The notes beneath the pieces were generated by a model, which was given only the letters and a program-made list of their open reading frames with translations, searched no databases and was not told where the DNA came from. Positions 1 to 7,712 of a DNA stretch of 64,000 nt are shown here, piece by piece (within the stretch, counting starts at the first letter, position 1; each line of letters opens with the position of its first letter). Source of the stretch: a bacterium (GTDB lineage Bacteria; Armatimonadota; JACIXR01). The position numbers and the translations under genes were made by a program. The DNA is taken from assembly GCA_014360495.1 (NCBI GenBank), contig JACIXR010000009.1, forward strand, positions 1 through 64,000, read 5' to 3'.

Positions 1-19
1 TTTCATTCATTCTCTATGA

Positions 20-200
20 TTAAATACGAGATTGCCACGCCTTCTGCAAAGCAGAAGGCTCGCAATGATAAAGGGGCTCTTACCCCGCTACGGAAGGAAT
101 TGTCGCTAAAACCTATACCCATAGATGCGAGGAGCGAAGCGACGAAGCAATATCAAAGAGATTGCCACGGCTTTCCTTTCAGGAAGGTCTCGCGATGACA
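20..200. repeat. Interspersed palindromic repeats, composite copy 1
   Basis: Two hairpin modules joined by a linker. The first (31-65) has arms GCCTTCTGC and GCAGAAGGC around AAA, flanked by ATTGCCAC and CTCGCAATGA. The linker (about 75-130) recurs in inverted orientation at 35655-35716 and 42112-42180. The second part (124-200) carries GAGCGAAGCGACGAAGCAAT and a hairpin CTTTCCTTTCAGGAAGG flanked by GAGATTGCCAC and CTCGCGATGACA. The open frame crossing it (16-198) is not a gene: it is built wholly of repeat sequence. Confidence 0.85.
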
Positions 201-225
201 AAATTATCCGCCAAGCAAAAAAGCA

Positions 226-254
226 TTGACCTAAATCTATTTTTTCTGGACAAT
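226..254 (+). promoter_or_regulatory. Sigma70-type promoter
   Basis: TTGACC at 226-231, a 17-base spacer and GACAAT at 249-254. Transcription would begin near 261, only about two bases before the ATG at 263, so the message may be leaderless. The sequence ATTGACCTAA at its -35 is shared with the promoter at 4072. Confidence 0.5.
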
Positions 255-262
255 ATGAGCGG

Positions 263-775
263 ATGTTCGCTTTAATCAATCTTCTGGCTGTCCTTCTCAA
301 CCCTGGCTTTGAAGCGGGGCAATTGGATAGATTCTATTCCCCGCCAAATTGGTTGCTTTATGTGATTAAAGCTCCAGCGAGAGGCGAGCTCTCCACAGAT
401 GCCCATAGGGGAAATTTTTCCTATCTCATCAAAACAAGGGAAATCTCCTCTCCTCTTGCCTATTCCGATTTCGGAAAGGCATTCCTCCAATCCGATGTAT
501 TCTCTGTTGAGGCGGGGAAGAAATATAGGCTTTCCCTTTGGGTTAGGGGCGATGGTAAAGCGGGGATGCAAATCCTCTGGTGGGAGAGGTATGATGAGGT
601 GGCAACTCCCTGTGGGCATCAGATTGATTCTTCTGATTTAATCCCCTGTAAAAATGAATGGCAGGAAATAAGCCTGGAGCTTTCCCCTCCGCCGAAGTGC
701 AAAGTGGCATATATTCGCTTGATTGCTGAAGAGGGGAATGTCTATTTTGACGATGTCGTCTTGGAGGTGAAGTGA
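263..775 (+). CDS. Secreted carbohydrate-binding-like (jelly-roll) protein
   Basis: A 170-residue protein. A short hydrophobic start is followed by NPGFEAG, a phrase typical of the first strand of CBM4/9/22-like jelly-roll modules, and it ends in the equally typical VYFDDVVLEVK strand. I infer a beta-sandwich module that binds sugar or stabilises a partner enzyme outside the cytoplasm; binding residues cannot be assigned. An in-frame stop at 227-229 limits the start, and no Shine-Dalgarno is visible before ATG 263, in keeping with the very short or absent leader predicted from the promoter. It lies one base before the DUF4838 gene and is probably co-transcribed and co-secreted with it. Confidence 0.7.
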   Translation: MFALINLLAVLLNPGFEAGQLDRFYSPPNWLLYVIKAPARGELSTDAHRGNFSYLIKTREISSPLAYSDFGKAFLQSDVFSVEAGKKYRLSLWVRGDGKAGMQILWWERYDEVATPCGHQIDSSDLIPCKNEWQEISLELSPPPKCKVAYIRLIAEEGNVYFDDVVLEVK

Positions 776-776
776 T

Positions 777-3700
777 TTGCGAGCGGAGTTCCTTTTGCTT
801 TTCTTCCCGCTTTTCTGCTTCGCTCAGGAAGCTATCCTCTCCTTGGGGGACTATTCCGCCTCTCTTTCCGAGAGGGGATTGGAGGTCAGCTGGAGGGGTC
901 ATAAAATCATCTCAGGCTCGTATCTCCGCTTAGCCAAACCAAATTATGAGGGACCGGACTACCTCTATTTTCGCTCAGGAGAGGCAAGAATTGAAGGGAA
1001 TAAATTGGAGGTAAATTTCCGCTCTCAAAAAGGGGAATTGGAGGGGATTTATAGCCTTGAGCTTAGCGAAAATGGGCTTTTGATAAATTTAGCCTTAAAG
1101 ATAAACGACCCAACTCTTCCTGCAGGTCCCAGGGAATATGCGGTGGGGATGTTCCCCGAGGGGCTTGTTGAGGGTGAGGAATATATCTTGGATGTTCCCA
1201 TGGGAAAAGCCGAGGGAGTATTTCCCAAGGAGGCAACAGCGAAATCAAGGGATTATGGACCTTCATTTCTCAAGGCGAGGGTCAGGACGAAGGAGGGATT
1301 TGATATCCTGATAGAGTCAAAGGAAGGTGTAAAGCTGCTCTTTCACGACGCTCGGGGAAGCGATTGGTTCCATCCCGATGATAGGAGGATATGGGTTTGG
1401 GCGGCCGGCGTCTCGGTGGGAAATGGGATTTTCCTGAAGACATCGGTTGCTATAACCTGTGAGGAAAGGAAAAAGGAAATAGGGGAAGGCGAAATCGTAT
1501 TAATGGAAAGGGGAAGGGAGATTCCTCTAACGGGAATCATTGTGCCCACAAATTCTCCTATAGAGAAATCGGCTGGGGAGGAGTTGAGGAAATATCTTGA
1601 GAGGATGACTGGAAAATCCCTTCCTATCTTTCAGGGGGTTAAGGCTGGTGAAGGCTTCATTTTCGTGGGAAATCTTGGGTTTATAAAGGAGGAGGAATTC
1701 GCCAATTTCAAGGACGACGGATTCATAATTCGGCGAAAGGGAGGAAATCTTTATTTATGTGGGAAGAAATATATGGGGACGATTTTCGCCGTCTATCGCC
1801 TATTGGAGATTCTGGGTTGTAAATTCTTGGCAAGGGAGGAAGAGATTGTCCCGAGGGTGGGGAAATTGAAAATAGATGTTAAGGAGACACGGGAAAATCC
1901 CGCCTTTGAATGGCGATATTTTGACGCGACTATAGATGGATTGAAATGCTATCTTGACCCGGGGATAAGAGATGAAGTGTTAAATGGGGAGAATGTCCCT
2001 GCGGTTCTGGGCGCTCCTTTCTTCTGGCACCACCCTATGAACGGCTATCTCCCCCTTGAAAAATACGGCAAGACCCATCCGGAGTATTATTGCCTAATAG
2101 ATGGGAAGCGCTGGCCCGAGCTGAAAAGATATTCTGGATGGGATGAACAGGTGCTCTTTCATCCCTGCGTTTCCAATCCCGAGGTGAGGAAGGTCATCTT
2201 GGATACCCTCCTTCCCCTTATGGATTCCCACCCCGAAGCCCGCTATTTCACCGTTCACGCCGGCGATAGCGATTTCTGGTGCCAATGCGATAGATGCAAC
2301 GCTATGGATGTAGACCCAAATAATAAAGCTGACAGGATGGTGCAATTCACCAATGCCATCGCTGAGGTCGTGGCAAAGCATCATCCCGAAAAATTCGTCA
2401 CGATGTTGGCTTATGTCAAGGCTTATCGCCCACCACTTCGGGATAAGCCAAGGGAAAATGTCCTGGTCTGGTTCTGCCCAATACACGCCTGCCAGATACA
2501 CTCCTGGCGGGCTCCCTGTAATAAGGAGAATTTGGATGTCCTTCTCGGCTGGATTGAAAAGCATCCATCAGGGGGAATGGGTATATTGACATTTGATTAT
2601 CCTATAAACTACGCCTACATTATAGAGCCCTTCCCAACCCTCTTCGCCTACTTGGAGAACCTCAAGCTTTATAAGAGGCTTCATATAAGGGGGCTCTATA
2701 TCTGCGGAATAGATAGCAGGAATCATCTCGCCCACCTCTTCTCCTATGTTGTTCCCAGGATGATGTGGAATCCCGATGCTGAGGCGGATAAATTCATAAA
2801 CGAATTCTTGAAGGAATGGTATGGACCAGCCGCTCCCTATATGAAGGATTATCTTCGTCTCTTGCGAGAATTGGTGGAGAGCGGGAAGGCTTGCTTCAAT
2901 CCCTGGACCCTTCCTCCCAAGGAGCTCTTCACCCCCGATTTCTTCCTGAGAGCCTATGGATTGTTTGAGGAGGCGGAAAGAGCTTGTAAGGGGAATGAAA
3001 AGTATTTGAGCAGGTTATGGAAGGAGAAGGCGGGGCTTCTCTTCGCCGACCTCTCCCTTTATTGGAACTATCCGAAGATCGACTCCGGGGAATTTGTCTC
3101 CCTGCCATTGGAAGGACAGCTGAGGAAATTGGGGGAATTTCTCAGGATATGTGCCTATTTTGAATGGAACGACATCATTGCTTGGACGCCATTTATGGAT
3201 TGGGTTGGGGAGAGGCTCGGCTATAGACCGCAGGATGTCGGTTGGTATCACTGGTGGGAGGAGCCGATTATAAGGGAGTTTATCAAAAATCCTATTGATA
3301 CCTATGAGAACAAGATAATTCCCCTGCTAAAGCCGAAAAGCATTAAATTAGAGAACGAATCGGTGAGATTGGAGATATTGCCCCAATTGGGAGGGAGGAT
3401 TAGGAGCATATTTTGGAAAAAGGAGAATATTGAACTTCTCTGGCGTCCCCCTATGAGCTTTTCCTTTTACAGCGGGGATAGATGGAGGGATTTGGGAGGC
3501 TATGAGGAATTCGTTGGGGAGAAGTTGGGTGCGCCCGGATGGAAGGAGGCATATGATATTGAATTGTCGCCCGATGGTCAATCCGCTTTATTGACCTGCA
3601 AACTGCCGAAAGGTTTGGTGTTGAGGCGAGGCATAAGGCTTCTGCCGGAGGGAGTGGAGATAAGCTCCTCGTTGAGGAATGAGGGCAATGAGGAAGCGAA

Positions 3701-4064
3701 AGGGATTATTTTGCGTATTCATCCCGAATTCAGCTTCGCAAAGGATTCGGGGGTGATTTTCTTCGCGAGAAACGATAAAGGTGAATGGAGGAAGATAGAA
3801 TTGAAGCCGGAGGATAATTTTCTTGATAAGGAACTTTTCTCCGGTGGAGCGGTGGCGGTGGTTGATGAAAAGAGCGGAAAAGGGTTTATCAATGAATTCA
3901 ATCCTGCGGAAGTGGGCAGATATATGATTTATAATGGGAAGGACTTCTATAATCTTGAGATTTATTCACCCCAAAGGGACCTGAAGGTCGGTGAAGAGCT
4001 CAGCATAACCCATCGCTATATCTTCTCTTCAAATATAAGGGCTGATTTCTTAGCCTCTCTATAA
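777..4064 (+). CDS. Secreted DUF4838-type glycan-active protein with mutarotase-like C-terminus
   Basis: A 1,095-residue protein started by TTG at 777, with GGAGGTGAAG seven bases upstream. Residues 1-16 form a signal peptide ending CFAQ. A beta-rich region is followed near 255-370 by an alpha-glucuronidase/GH20-type N-domain (KSAGEELRKYLERMTG) and then a DUF4838 barrel-like region (about 380-650) with the family's cysteine cluster C502-x-C504-xx-C507. Residues about 870-1090 resemble a galactose-mutarotase/DUF4380 beta-sandwich (LEILPQLGGRIRSIFW). DUF4838 proteins accompany glycan degradation genes, but their reaction is not established, so substrate and catalysis remain open. It is transcribed with the jelly-roll gene just upstream. 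Confidence 0.75.
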   Translation: MRAEFLLLFFPLFCFAQEAILSLGDYSASLSERGLEVSWRGHKIISGSYLRLAKPNYEGPDYLYFRSGEARIEGNKLEVNFRSQKGELEGIYSLELSENGLLINLALKINDPTLPAGPREYAVGMFPEGLVEGEEYILDVPMGKAEGVFPKEATAKSRDYGPSFLKARVRTKEGFDILIESKEGVKLLFHDARGSDWFHPDDRRIWVWAAGVSVGNGIFLKTSVAITCEERKKEIGEGEIVLMERGREIPLTGIIVPTNSPIEKSAGEELRKYLERMTGKSLPIFQGVKAGEGFIFVGNLGFIKEEEFANFKDDGFIIRRKGGNLYLCGKKYMGTIFAVYRLLEILGCKFLAREEEIVPRVGKLKIDVKETRENPAFEWRYFDATIDGLKCYLDPGIRDEVLNGENVPAVLGAPFFWHHPMNGYLPLEKYGKTHPEYYCLIDGKRWPELKRYSGWDEQVLFHPCVSNPEVRKVILDTLLPLMDSHPEARYFTVHAGDSDFWCQCDRCNAMDVDPNNKADRMVQFTNAIAEVVAKHHPEKFVTMLAYVKAYRPPLRDKPRENVLVWFCPIHACQIHSWRAPCNKENLDVLLGWIEKHPSGGMGILTFDYPINYAYIIEPFPTLFAYLENLKLYKRLHIRGLYICGIDSRNHLAHLFSYVVPRMMWNPDAEADKFINEFLKEWYGPAAPYMKDYLRLLRELVESGKACFNPWTLPPKELFTPDFFLRAYGLFEEAERACKGNEKYLSRLWKEKAGLLFADLSLYWNYPKIDSGEFVSLPLEGQLRKLGEFLRICAYFEWNDIIAWTPFMDWVGERLGYRPQDVGWYHWWEEPIIREFIKNPIDTYENKIIPLLKPKSIKLENESVRLEILPQLGGRIRSIFWKKENIELLWRPPMSFSFYSGDRWRDLGGYEEFVGEKLGAPGWKEAYDIELSPDGQSALLTCKLPKGLVLRRGIRLLPEGVEISSSLRNEGNEEAKGIILRIHPEFSFAKDSGVIFFARNDKGEWRKIELKPEDNFLDKELFSGGAVAVVDEKSGKGFINEFNPAEVGRYMIYNGKDFYNLEIYSPQRDLKVGEELSITHRYIFSSNIRADFLASL

Positions 4065-4071
4065 AAAATCA

Positions 4072-4100
4072 TTGACCTAACTTTAAATTAATCCGATAAT
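4072..4100 (+). promoter_or_regulatory. Sigma70-type promoter of the ferritin/rubrerythrin cassette
   Basis: TTGACC at 4072-4077, exactly 17 bases, then GATAAT at 4095-4100. The expected start near 4107 leaves a leader of about 27 bases containing GGAGAGG at 4121-4127. The -35 region (ATTGACCTAA) equals that of the promoter at 226. No Fur- or PerR-type operator is evident. Confidence 0.6.
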
Positions 4101-4133
4101 ATTTAAAAATATTAAAGAAAGGAGAGGATGCAT

Positions 4134-4547
4134 ATGGCATCTAAGGAGTTGCTGGAGCTTCTAAATCAGGCGATAGCGAGGGAGCTGCAGGTTTCCATCC
4201 AGTATATGTGGCAGCATATACTGTGGAAAGGCGTCCAAGGGTTCGCTGTGAAGGACGAGTTGGAGAAAATAGCGATTACGGAGATGAAGCACGCGGAGGC
4301 TATAGCGGAGAGATTGGTTTATCTCGGAGGCAAGCCCACAACACAGCCGACCCCGATTACTATCGGAGAGAATCTAAGGGAAATGCTGGAGCAGGACAAA
4401 ATGGCTGAGGAATGGGCGATTGAGCTATATAAGAGGATAATAGAGAAGGCGCAGGAGGAGAGAGATTATACGACCGCTCGCCTTTTCCGTTCCATACTCA
4501 ACGACGAGGAGGAGCACCACGATACCTTCACGAGCCTGTTGGAATAG
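4134..4547 (+). CDS. Ferritin-like diiron protein (bacterioferritin-like)
   Basis: About 137 residues, predicted all-helical four-helix bundle. The diiron ligand pattern is visible: E in ELQVSIQY, E-xx-H in ITEMKHAEAI, E in AEEWAIELYK and the terminal EEEHHD. The family oxidises and stores iron or removes peroxide in the cytoplasm. Two ATGs lie close together (4128 and 4134); the second has the better spacing to GGAGAGG. It opens a cassette with a DUF4282 membrane protein and rubrerythrin, so a role in peroxide and iron handling is likely. It is shorter than classical bacterioferritin (about 155 residues) and no obvious haem-ligating methionine can be assigned. Confidence 0.8.
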   Translation: MASKELLELLNQAIARELQVSIQYMWQHILWKGVQGFAVKDELEKIAITEMKHAEAIAERLVYLGGKPTTQPTPITIGENLREMLEQDKMAEEWAIELYKRIIEKAQEERDYTTARLFRSILNDEEEHHDTFTSLLE

Positions 4548-4596
4548 AAAGATAGGGTCATAAAAATAGGGGATTAAAAAGAAAGGAGGTGAGGAA

Positions 4597-4929
4597 ATGG
4601 AAGAAGAGAAGGGAGGTTGGCGGATTCTCTTTGACTTCTCCTTCAGGAAATTCATTATGTTGGATTTGGTGAGGATTCTCTATATCCTCGCCGTAATATT
4701 CACTGCGGTGATTTGTTTATTCATCGTTGTGGGCGCAATAGGTATATTCGCTGCTCATCCGGGCTTCGCTGAAGCTTTGTCCGCTTTAGCTATGCTTATT
4801 TTGGCGCCGGTGGTATTCTTCCTCAATCTCTGCGCTACGAGGGTTTACTTGGAAGCCCTCGTCATCCTTTACCGCATTAGGGAAGATATTGTGGAAATTA
4901 AGGAGAAGAAAGGAGGTGAAACGAGTTGA
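4597..4929 (+). CDS. DUF4282 small membrane protein
   Basis: A 110-residue protein with two long hydrophobic helices (about 27-55 and 65-90) and charged ends, matching the DUF4282 pattern in which a short cytoplasmic N-terminus ([10 protein letters not shown]) precedes two membrane helices and a lysine/glutamate tail. Function unknown. An excellent Shine-Dalgarno (AAAGGAGGTG) precedes ATG 4597. Its 3' end overlaps the rubrerythrin start by four bases, so the two are translationally coupled. Confidence 0.7.
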   Translation: MEEEKGGWRILFDFSFRKFIMLDLVRILYILAVIFTAVICLFIVVGAIGIFAAHPGFAEALSALAMLILAPVVFFLNLCATRVYLEALVILYRIREDIVEIKEKKGGETS

Positions 4930-5501
4930 AGAGCCTTAAAGGAACAAGGACGGAGAGGAACATCTTGACAGCTTTCGCTGGGGAATCGCAGGCGAGAAAT
5001 CGCTATTCCTTCTTCGCCAAGAAGGCAAAGGAGGAAGGCTATGAGCAGATTGCTGCGATATTCCTTGAGACCGCTGAGAACGAGCGGGAGCATGCGAAGA
5101 GGCTATTCGGTTTCCTGGAGGGAGGAGAGGTTGAGATACAGGCTTCCTTCCCCGCAGGGGTAATTGGTAGCACAGTTGACAACTTAAAGGCGGCTGCCGA
5201 TGGCGAGCATTATGAGAACACGATTATGTATCCCGAATTCGCAAAGGTGGCGGAGGAGGAAGGATTTCCCGTCATAGCTGCTGTGATGCGGGCGATAGCC
5301 GTTGCGGAGAGACAACATGAGAGGCGATTCTTAGCCCTGCGCGATAACATACTGCAGGGCAAGGTGTTCAAGAGAGATACGGTTGTGAAATGGAAGTGTA
5401 GGGAATGCGGATATGTTCACGAGGGAACGGAGCCGCCGGAGGTTTGTCCTGCCTGCGGGCATTCCAAGAATTACTACGAGCTATTGGTAGAGAACTGGTA
5501 G
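4926..5501 (+). CDS. rbr: Rubrerythrin
   Basis: A 191-residue protein, the usual rubrerythrin length. The N-terminal diiron four-helix domain has E-xx-R/Y and EREH motifs ([28 protein letters not shown]). The C-terminal rubredoxin-like knuckle has C158-x2-C161 and C174-x2-C177. Rubrerythrin reduces hydrogen peroxide in the cytoplasm of anaerobes and microaerophiles. The start is TTG at 4926 after AAAGGAGGTG; translation is coupled to the DUF4282 gene. A strong terminator follows, so this is the last gene of the cassette. Confidence 0.95.
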   Translation: MKSLKGTRTERNILTAFAGESQARNRYSFFAKKAKEEGYEQIAAIFLETAENEREHAKRLFGFLEGGEVEIQASFPAGVIGSTVDNLKAAADGEHYENTIMYPEFAKVAEEEGFPVIAAVMRAIAVAERQHERRFLALRDNILQGKVFKRDTVVKWKCRECGYVHEGTEPPEVCPACGHSKNYYELLVENW

Positions 5502-5523
5502 AGGAACTGACCCCATCCCCCAT

Positions 5524-5562
5524 AAGCCCCCTTCCCCTTTAGGGGAAGGGGCTTATTATTTT
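5524..5562 (+). terminator. Rho-independent terminator after rubrerythrin
   Basis: Arms AAGCCCCCTTCCCC and GGGGAAGGGGCTT (one bulged C) around a TTTA loop, followed by a T-rich run. The next gene starts only a few bases beyond it. Confidence 0.85.
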
Positions 5563-5567
5563 AATAT

Positions 5568-6599
5568 ATGAAGAGAATTAAACCCACTTTCTGGTTGAGA
5601 ACAATTACAGCTGTCCCTTACTTATCAAGGGATGAGTGGGAAAGCCTGGATTTATTATCTAAATGGCTCATCGCTGTGAGAGCAAGATTTCTCGTTATGA
5701 CCTTTGTATCCTGCCTGATCGGTGGTCTTTTAGCATTTAAAATTGGAAAATTTCACCTTTCCAGCTGGCTTTTATGTACTGTGGGTTTTCTTTTAGCGCA
5801 CGCTGCCGGCAATATACTCAATGACCTCATAGATTATGTCCTGGGTGTGGATAAAGGAGATTACCTTCGCCTTTACGATGAACCACACCCACTGGCTCAT
5901 AACCTGATGAGCTTGAAAGAGCACCTCTTATGGACTTCCTTAACAGGAGCTTTATCTTTTTTGCCTTGGATATATCTTATTCACCTTTATGGTTCTTTCA
6001 CCCTCCTCCTCTTTCTAATTGAAGTGTTCCTCCTCCTTTTCTATACCTATCCCTTGAAATATATCGGTTTAGGTGAGTTAGCGATTTTCATCATCTGGGG
6101 ACCTTTGATGGTAGGTGGATGCTATTTCGCTTCCGCAGGAGAGTGGAGCTGGCGAGTAGTTCTCGCCTCGATTCCACACGCGCTCGGGGTTACCTCTGTT
6201 CTTTTAGGTGACCATTTGGATAAATATGAGTTTGATAAAAAGAAAGGTATAAGGACCCTCCCTGTTATCTTAGGGGAGAAGAGAGCAAGGATGCTGACAA
6301 TATTAACCATTCTTTTTCAATATCTAACGCTCCTTTATCTTATAGCCACTCGCTTTTTCTCTCCCGTTATGCTACTTGCCCTTTTCTCACTGCCCTCTTT
6401 TTTGAAAGTCCTGAAGCTTTTGGAATCCCCTATGCCAATGCAGAAACCAGAGGAAAGTTTGGATTTCGGTGTTGACAATTGGCCTCGCTGGTTCAGAGCG
6501 GCTATCTTTTGGCACAACAGGAAATTTGGCATTGCCTTTATAATAGCTCTTATTATAGATGTTATGTTGGTAAGATACAGAGGTTGTCTTATAATTTAG
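5568..6599 (+). CDS. UbiA-family prenyltransferase (copy 1)
   Basis: A 343-residue polytopic membrane protein. The first aspartate-rich motif of UbiA enzymes is N85-D86-xx-D89 (with D95 after it); the second is in the loop GDHLDKYEFDKKKG, which resembles MenA/UbiA sequences. Such enzymes attach a prenyl chain to an aromatic or quinone-precursor acceptor at the inner membrane. The cytosolic N-terminus has W-E-x-L-D-xx-x-K-W-L-I-A, repeated in the paralogue downstream. No quinone-pathway gene lies nearby, so the acceptor is unknown. The ATG has no clear Shine-Dalgarno and starts five bases beyond the preceding terminator, so the transcript origin is uncertain. It is followed three bases later by copy 2. 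Confidence 0.85.
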   Translation: MKRIKPTFWLRTITAVPYLSRDEWESLDLLSKWLIAVRARFLVMTFVSCLIGGLLAFKIGKFHLSSWLLCTVGFLLAHAAGNILNDLIDYVLGVDKGDYLRLYDEPHPLAHNLMSLKEHLLWTSLTGALSFLPWIYLIHLYGSFTLLLFLIEVFLLLFYTYPLKYIGLGELAIFIIWGPLMVGGCYFASAGEWSWRVVLASIPHALGVTSVLLGDHLDKYEFDKKKGIRTLPVILGEKRARMLTILTILFQYLTLLYLIATRFFSPVMLLALFSLPSFLKVLKLLESPMPMQKPEESLDFGVDNWPRWFRAAIFWHNRKFGIAFIIALIIDVMLVRYRGCLII

Positions 6600-6602
6600 A
6601 AT

Positions 6603-7700
6603 ATGGGGAAATTCAAATTTTCTATTTGGCTGAAAATCCTCACTTCCTCCGACCGCATTCGTGTGGATAAAATTGAGGGATGGGAAAGATTGGATTTCAT
6701 ATCCAAATGGCTCATAGCGCTCACCATTGTCCCTCGGGTAAGAAAAGAGGAATGGGAGAGGTTGGATTTCATAACTAAATGGCTCATAGCTACCCGTTCC
6801 GTCGTTCTCATTATGACCTTTCTATCCTCCGCCATTGGCGGGCTCCTCGCTTATAAAGCAGGAAAATTCCAATTCCTCCCCTGGCTCCTCTGCACATTGG
6901 GATTGATGCTCGCGCACGCTACCAACAACCTTCTCAACGACCTCATAGACCATCTTCAGGGCGTTGATAGGGATAATTATTTCCGCGTCCAATACGGTCC
7001 CCAGCCCTTGGAAAACGGACTGATGAGCTTCAAAACCCATTTCCTTTACATATTCTTCACCGGGCTCATCGCTTTCCTCATCGGCGTTTATCTCGTTTAC
7101 CTCCGCTTCCCCATCGCCCTTTACCTTTTCCTTGCTGGCTCCTTCTTCCTCCTCTTCTACACCTTCCCACTCAAATATATTGGGATGGGGGAGTTAGCGG
7201 TTCTCATCGTCTGGGGACCGCTTATGGTCGGCGGTTCCTATTATATCTCCTCGGGTGAATGGAGCTGGAAGGTCGTAATCGCTTCTCTCCCCTACGCCTT
7301 GGGAGTAACCTCCGTCCTTTTGGGGAAGCACATTGACAAATATGAGTTTGACAAAGCGAGGGGAATAAAGACATTGCCAGTCATCCTTGGGGAGAGAAAT
7401 GCGAGAATTCTCACGATAATCGTTATGCTCTCCCAATACCTCCTCGTTCTATATCTCGTCGCAGTGAGATTTTTCTCCCCCATTCTGCTTTTGGTTTTCC
7501 TGGTTTTCCCCTCGTTTCTCTATGTTTTTCGGATGTTCAAAGAGAGGAAGCCGAAAGAGATGCCGGAGGGATATAGGGAGGATGTTTGGCCTCTTTGGTT
7601 CGTTGCGGGCGCCTTCTGGCATAACAGACGATTCGGCATCGCTTATCTCATAGCCTTGATCATAGATGTCATTCTCGCTAAAACAGGAATAAAATTTTAA
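6603..7700 (+). CDS. UbiA-family prenyltransferase (copy 2) with duplicated N-terminal segment
   Basis: A 365-residue paralogue of the gene upstream, with the same motifs (N112-D113-xx-D116; GKHIDKYEFDKARG). It is 22 residues longer. The excess comes from an in-frame tandem duplication: WERLDFISKWLIA at 27-39 recurs as WERLDFITKWLIA at 51-63, an offset of 24 codons that is still visible in the DNA (near 6681 and 6753). The rest aligns with copy 1. Both copies keep their aspartate motifs, so both are probably active, perhaps on different acceptors. Substrate not inferable. Confidence 0.85.
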   Translation: MGKFKFSIWLKILTSSDRIRVDKIEGWERLDFISKWLIALTIVPRVRKEEWERLDFITKWLIATRSVVLIMTFLSSAIGGLLAYKAGKFQFLPWLLCTLGLMLAHATNNLLNDLIDHLQGVDRDNYFRVQYGPQPLENGLMSFKTHFLYIFFTGLIAFLIGVYLVYLRFPIALYLFLAGSFFLLFYTFPLKYIGMGELAVLIVWGPLMVGGSYYISSGEWSWKVVIASLPYALGVTSVLLGKHIDKYEFDKARGIKTLPVILGERNARILTIIVMLSQYLLVLYLVAVRFFSPILLLVFLVFPSFLYVFRMFKERKPKEMPEGYREDVWPLWFVAGAFWHNRRFGIAYLIALIIDVILAKTGIKF

Positions 7701-7712
7701 GGAGGGGAATTT

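Noticed and set aside
16-198. Open frame of 60 codons at the window start
   Set aside because: It consists entirely of the dispersed hairpin repeat; such frames are a known source of spurious proteins.
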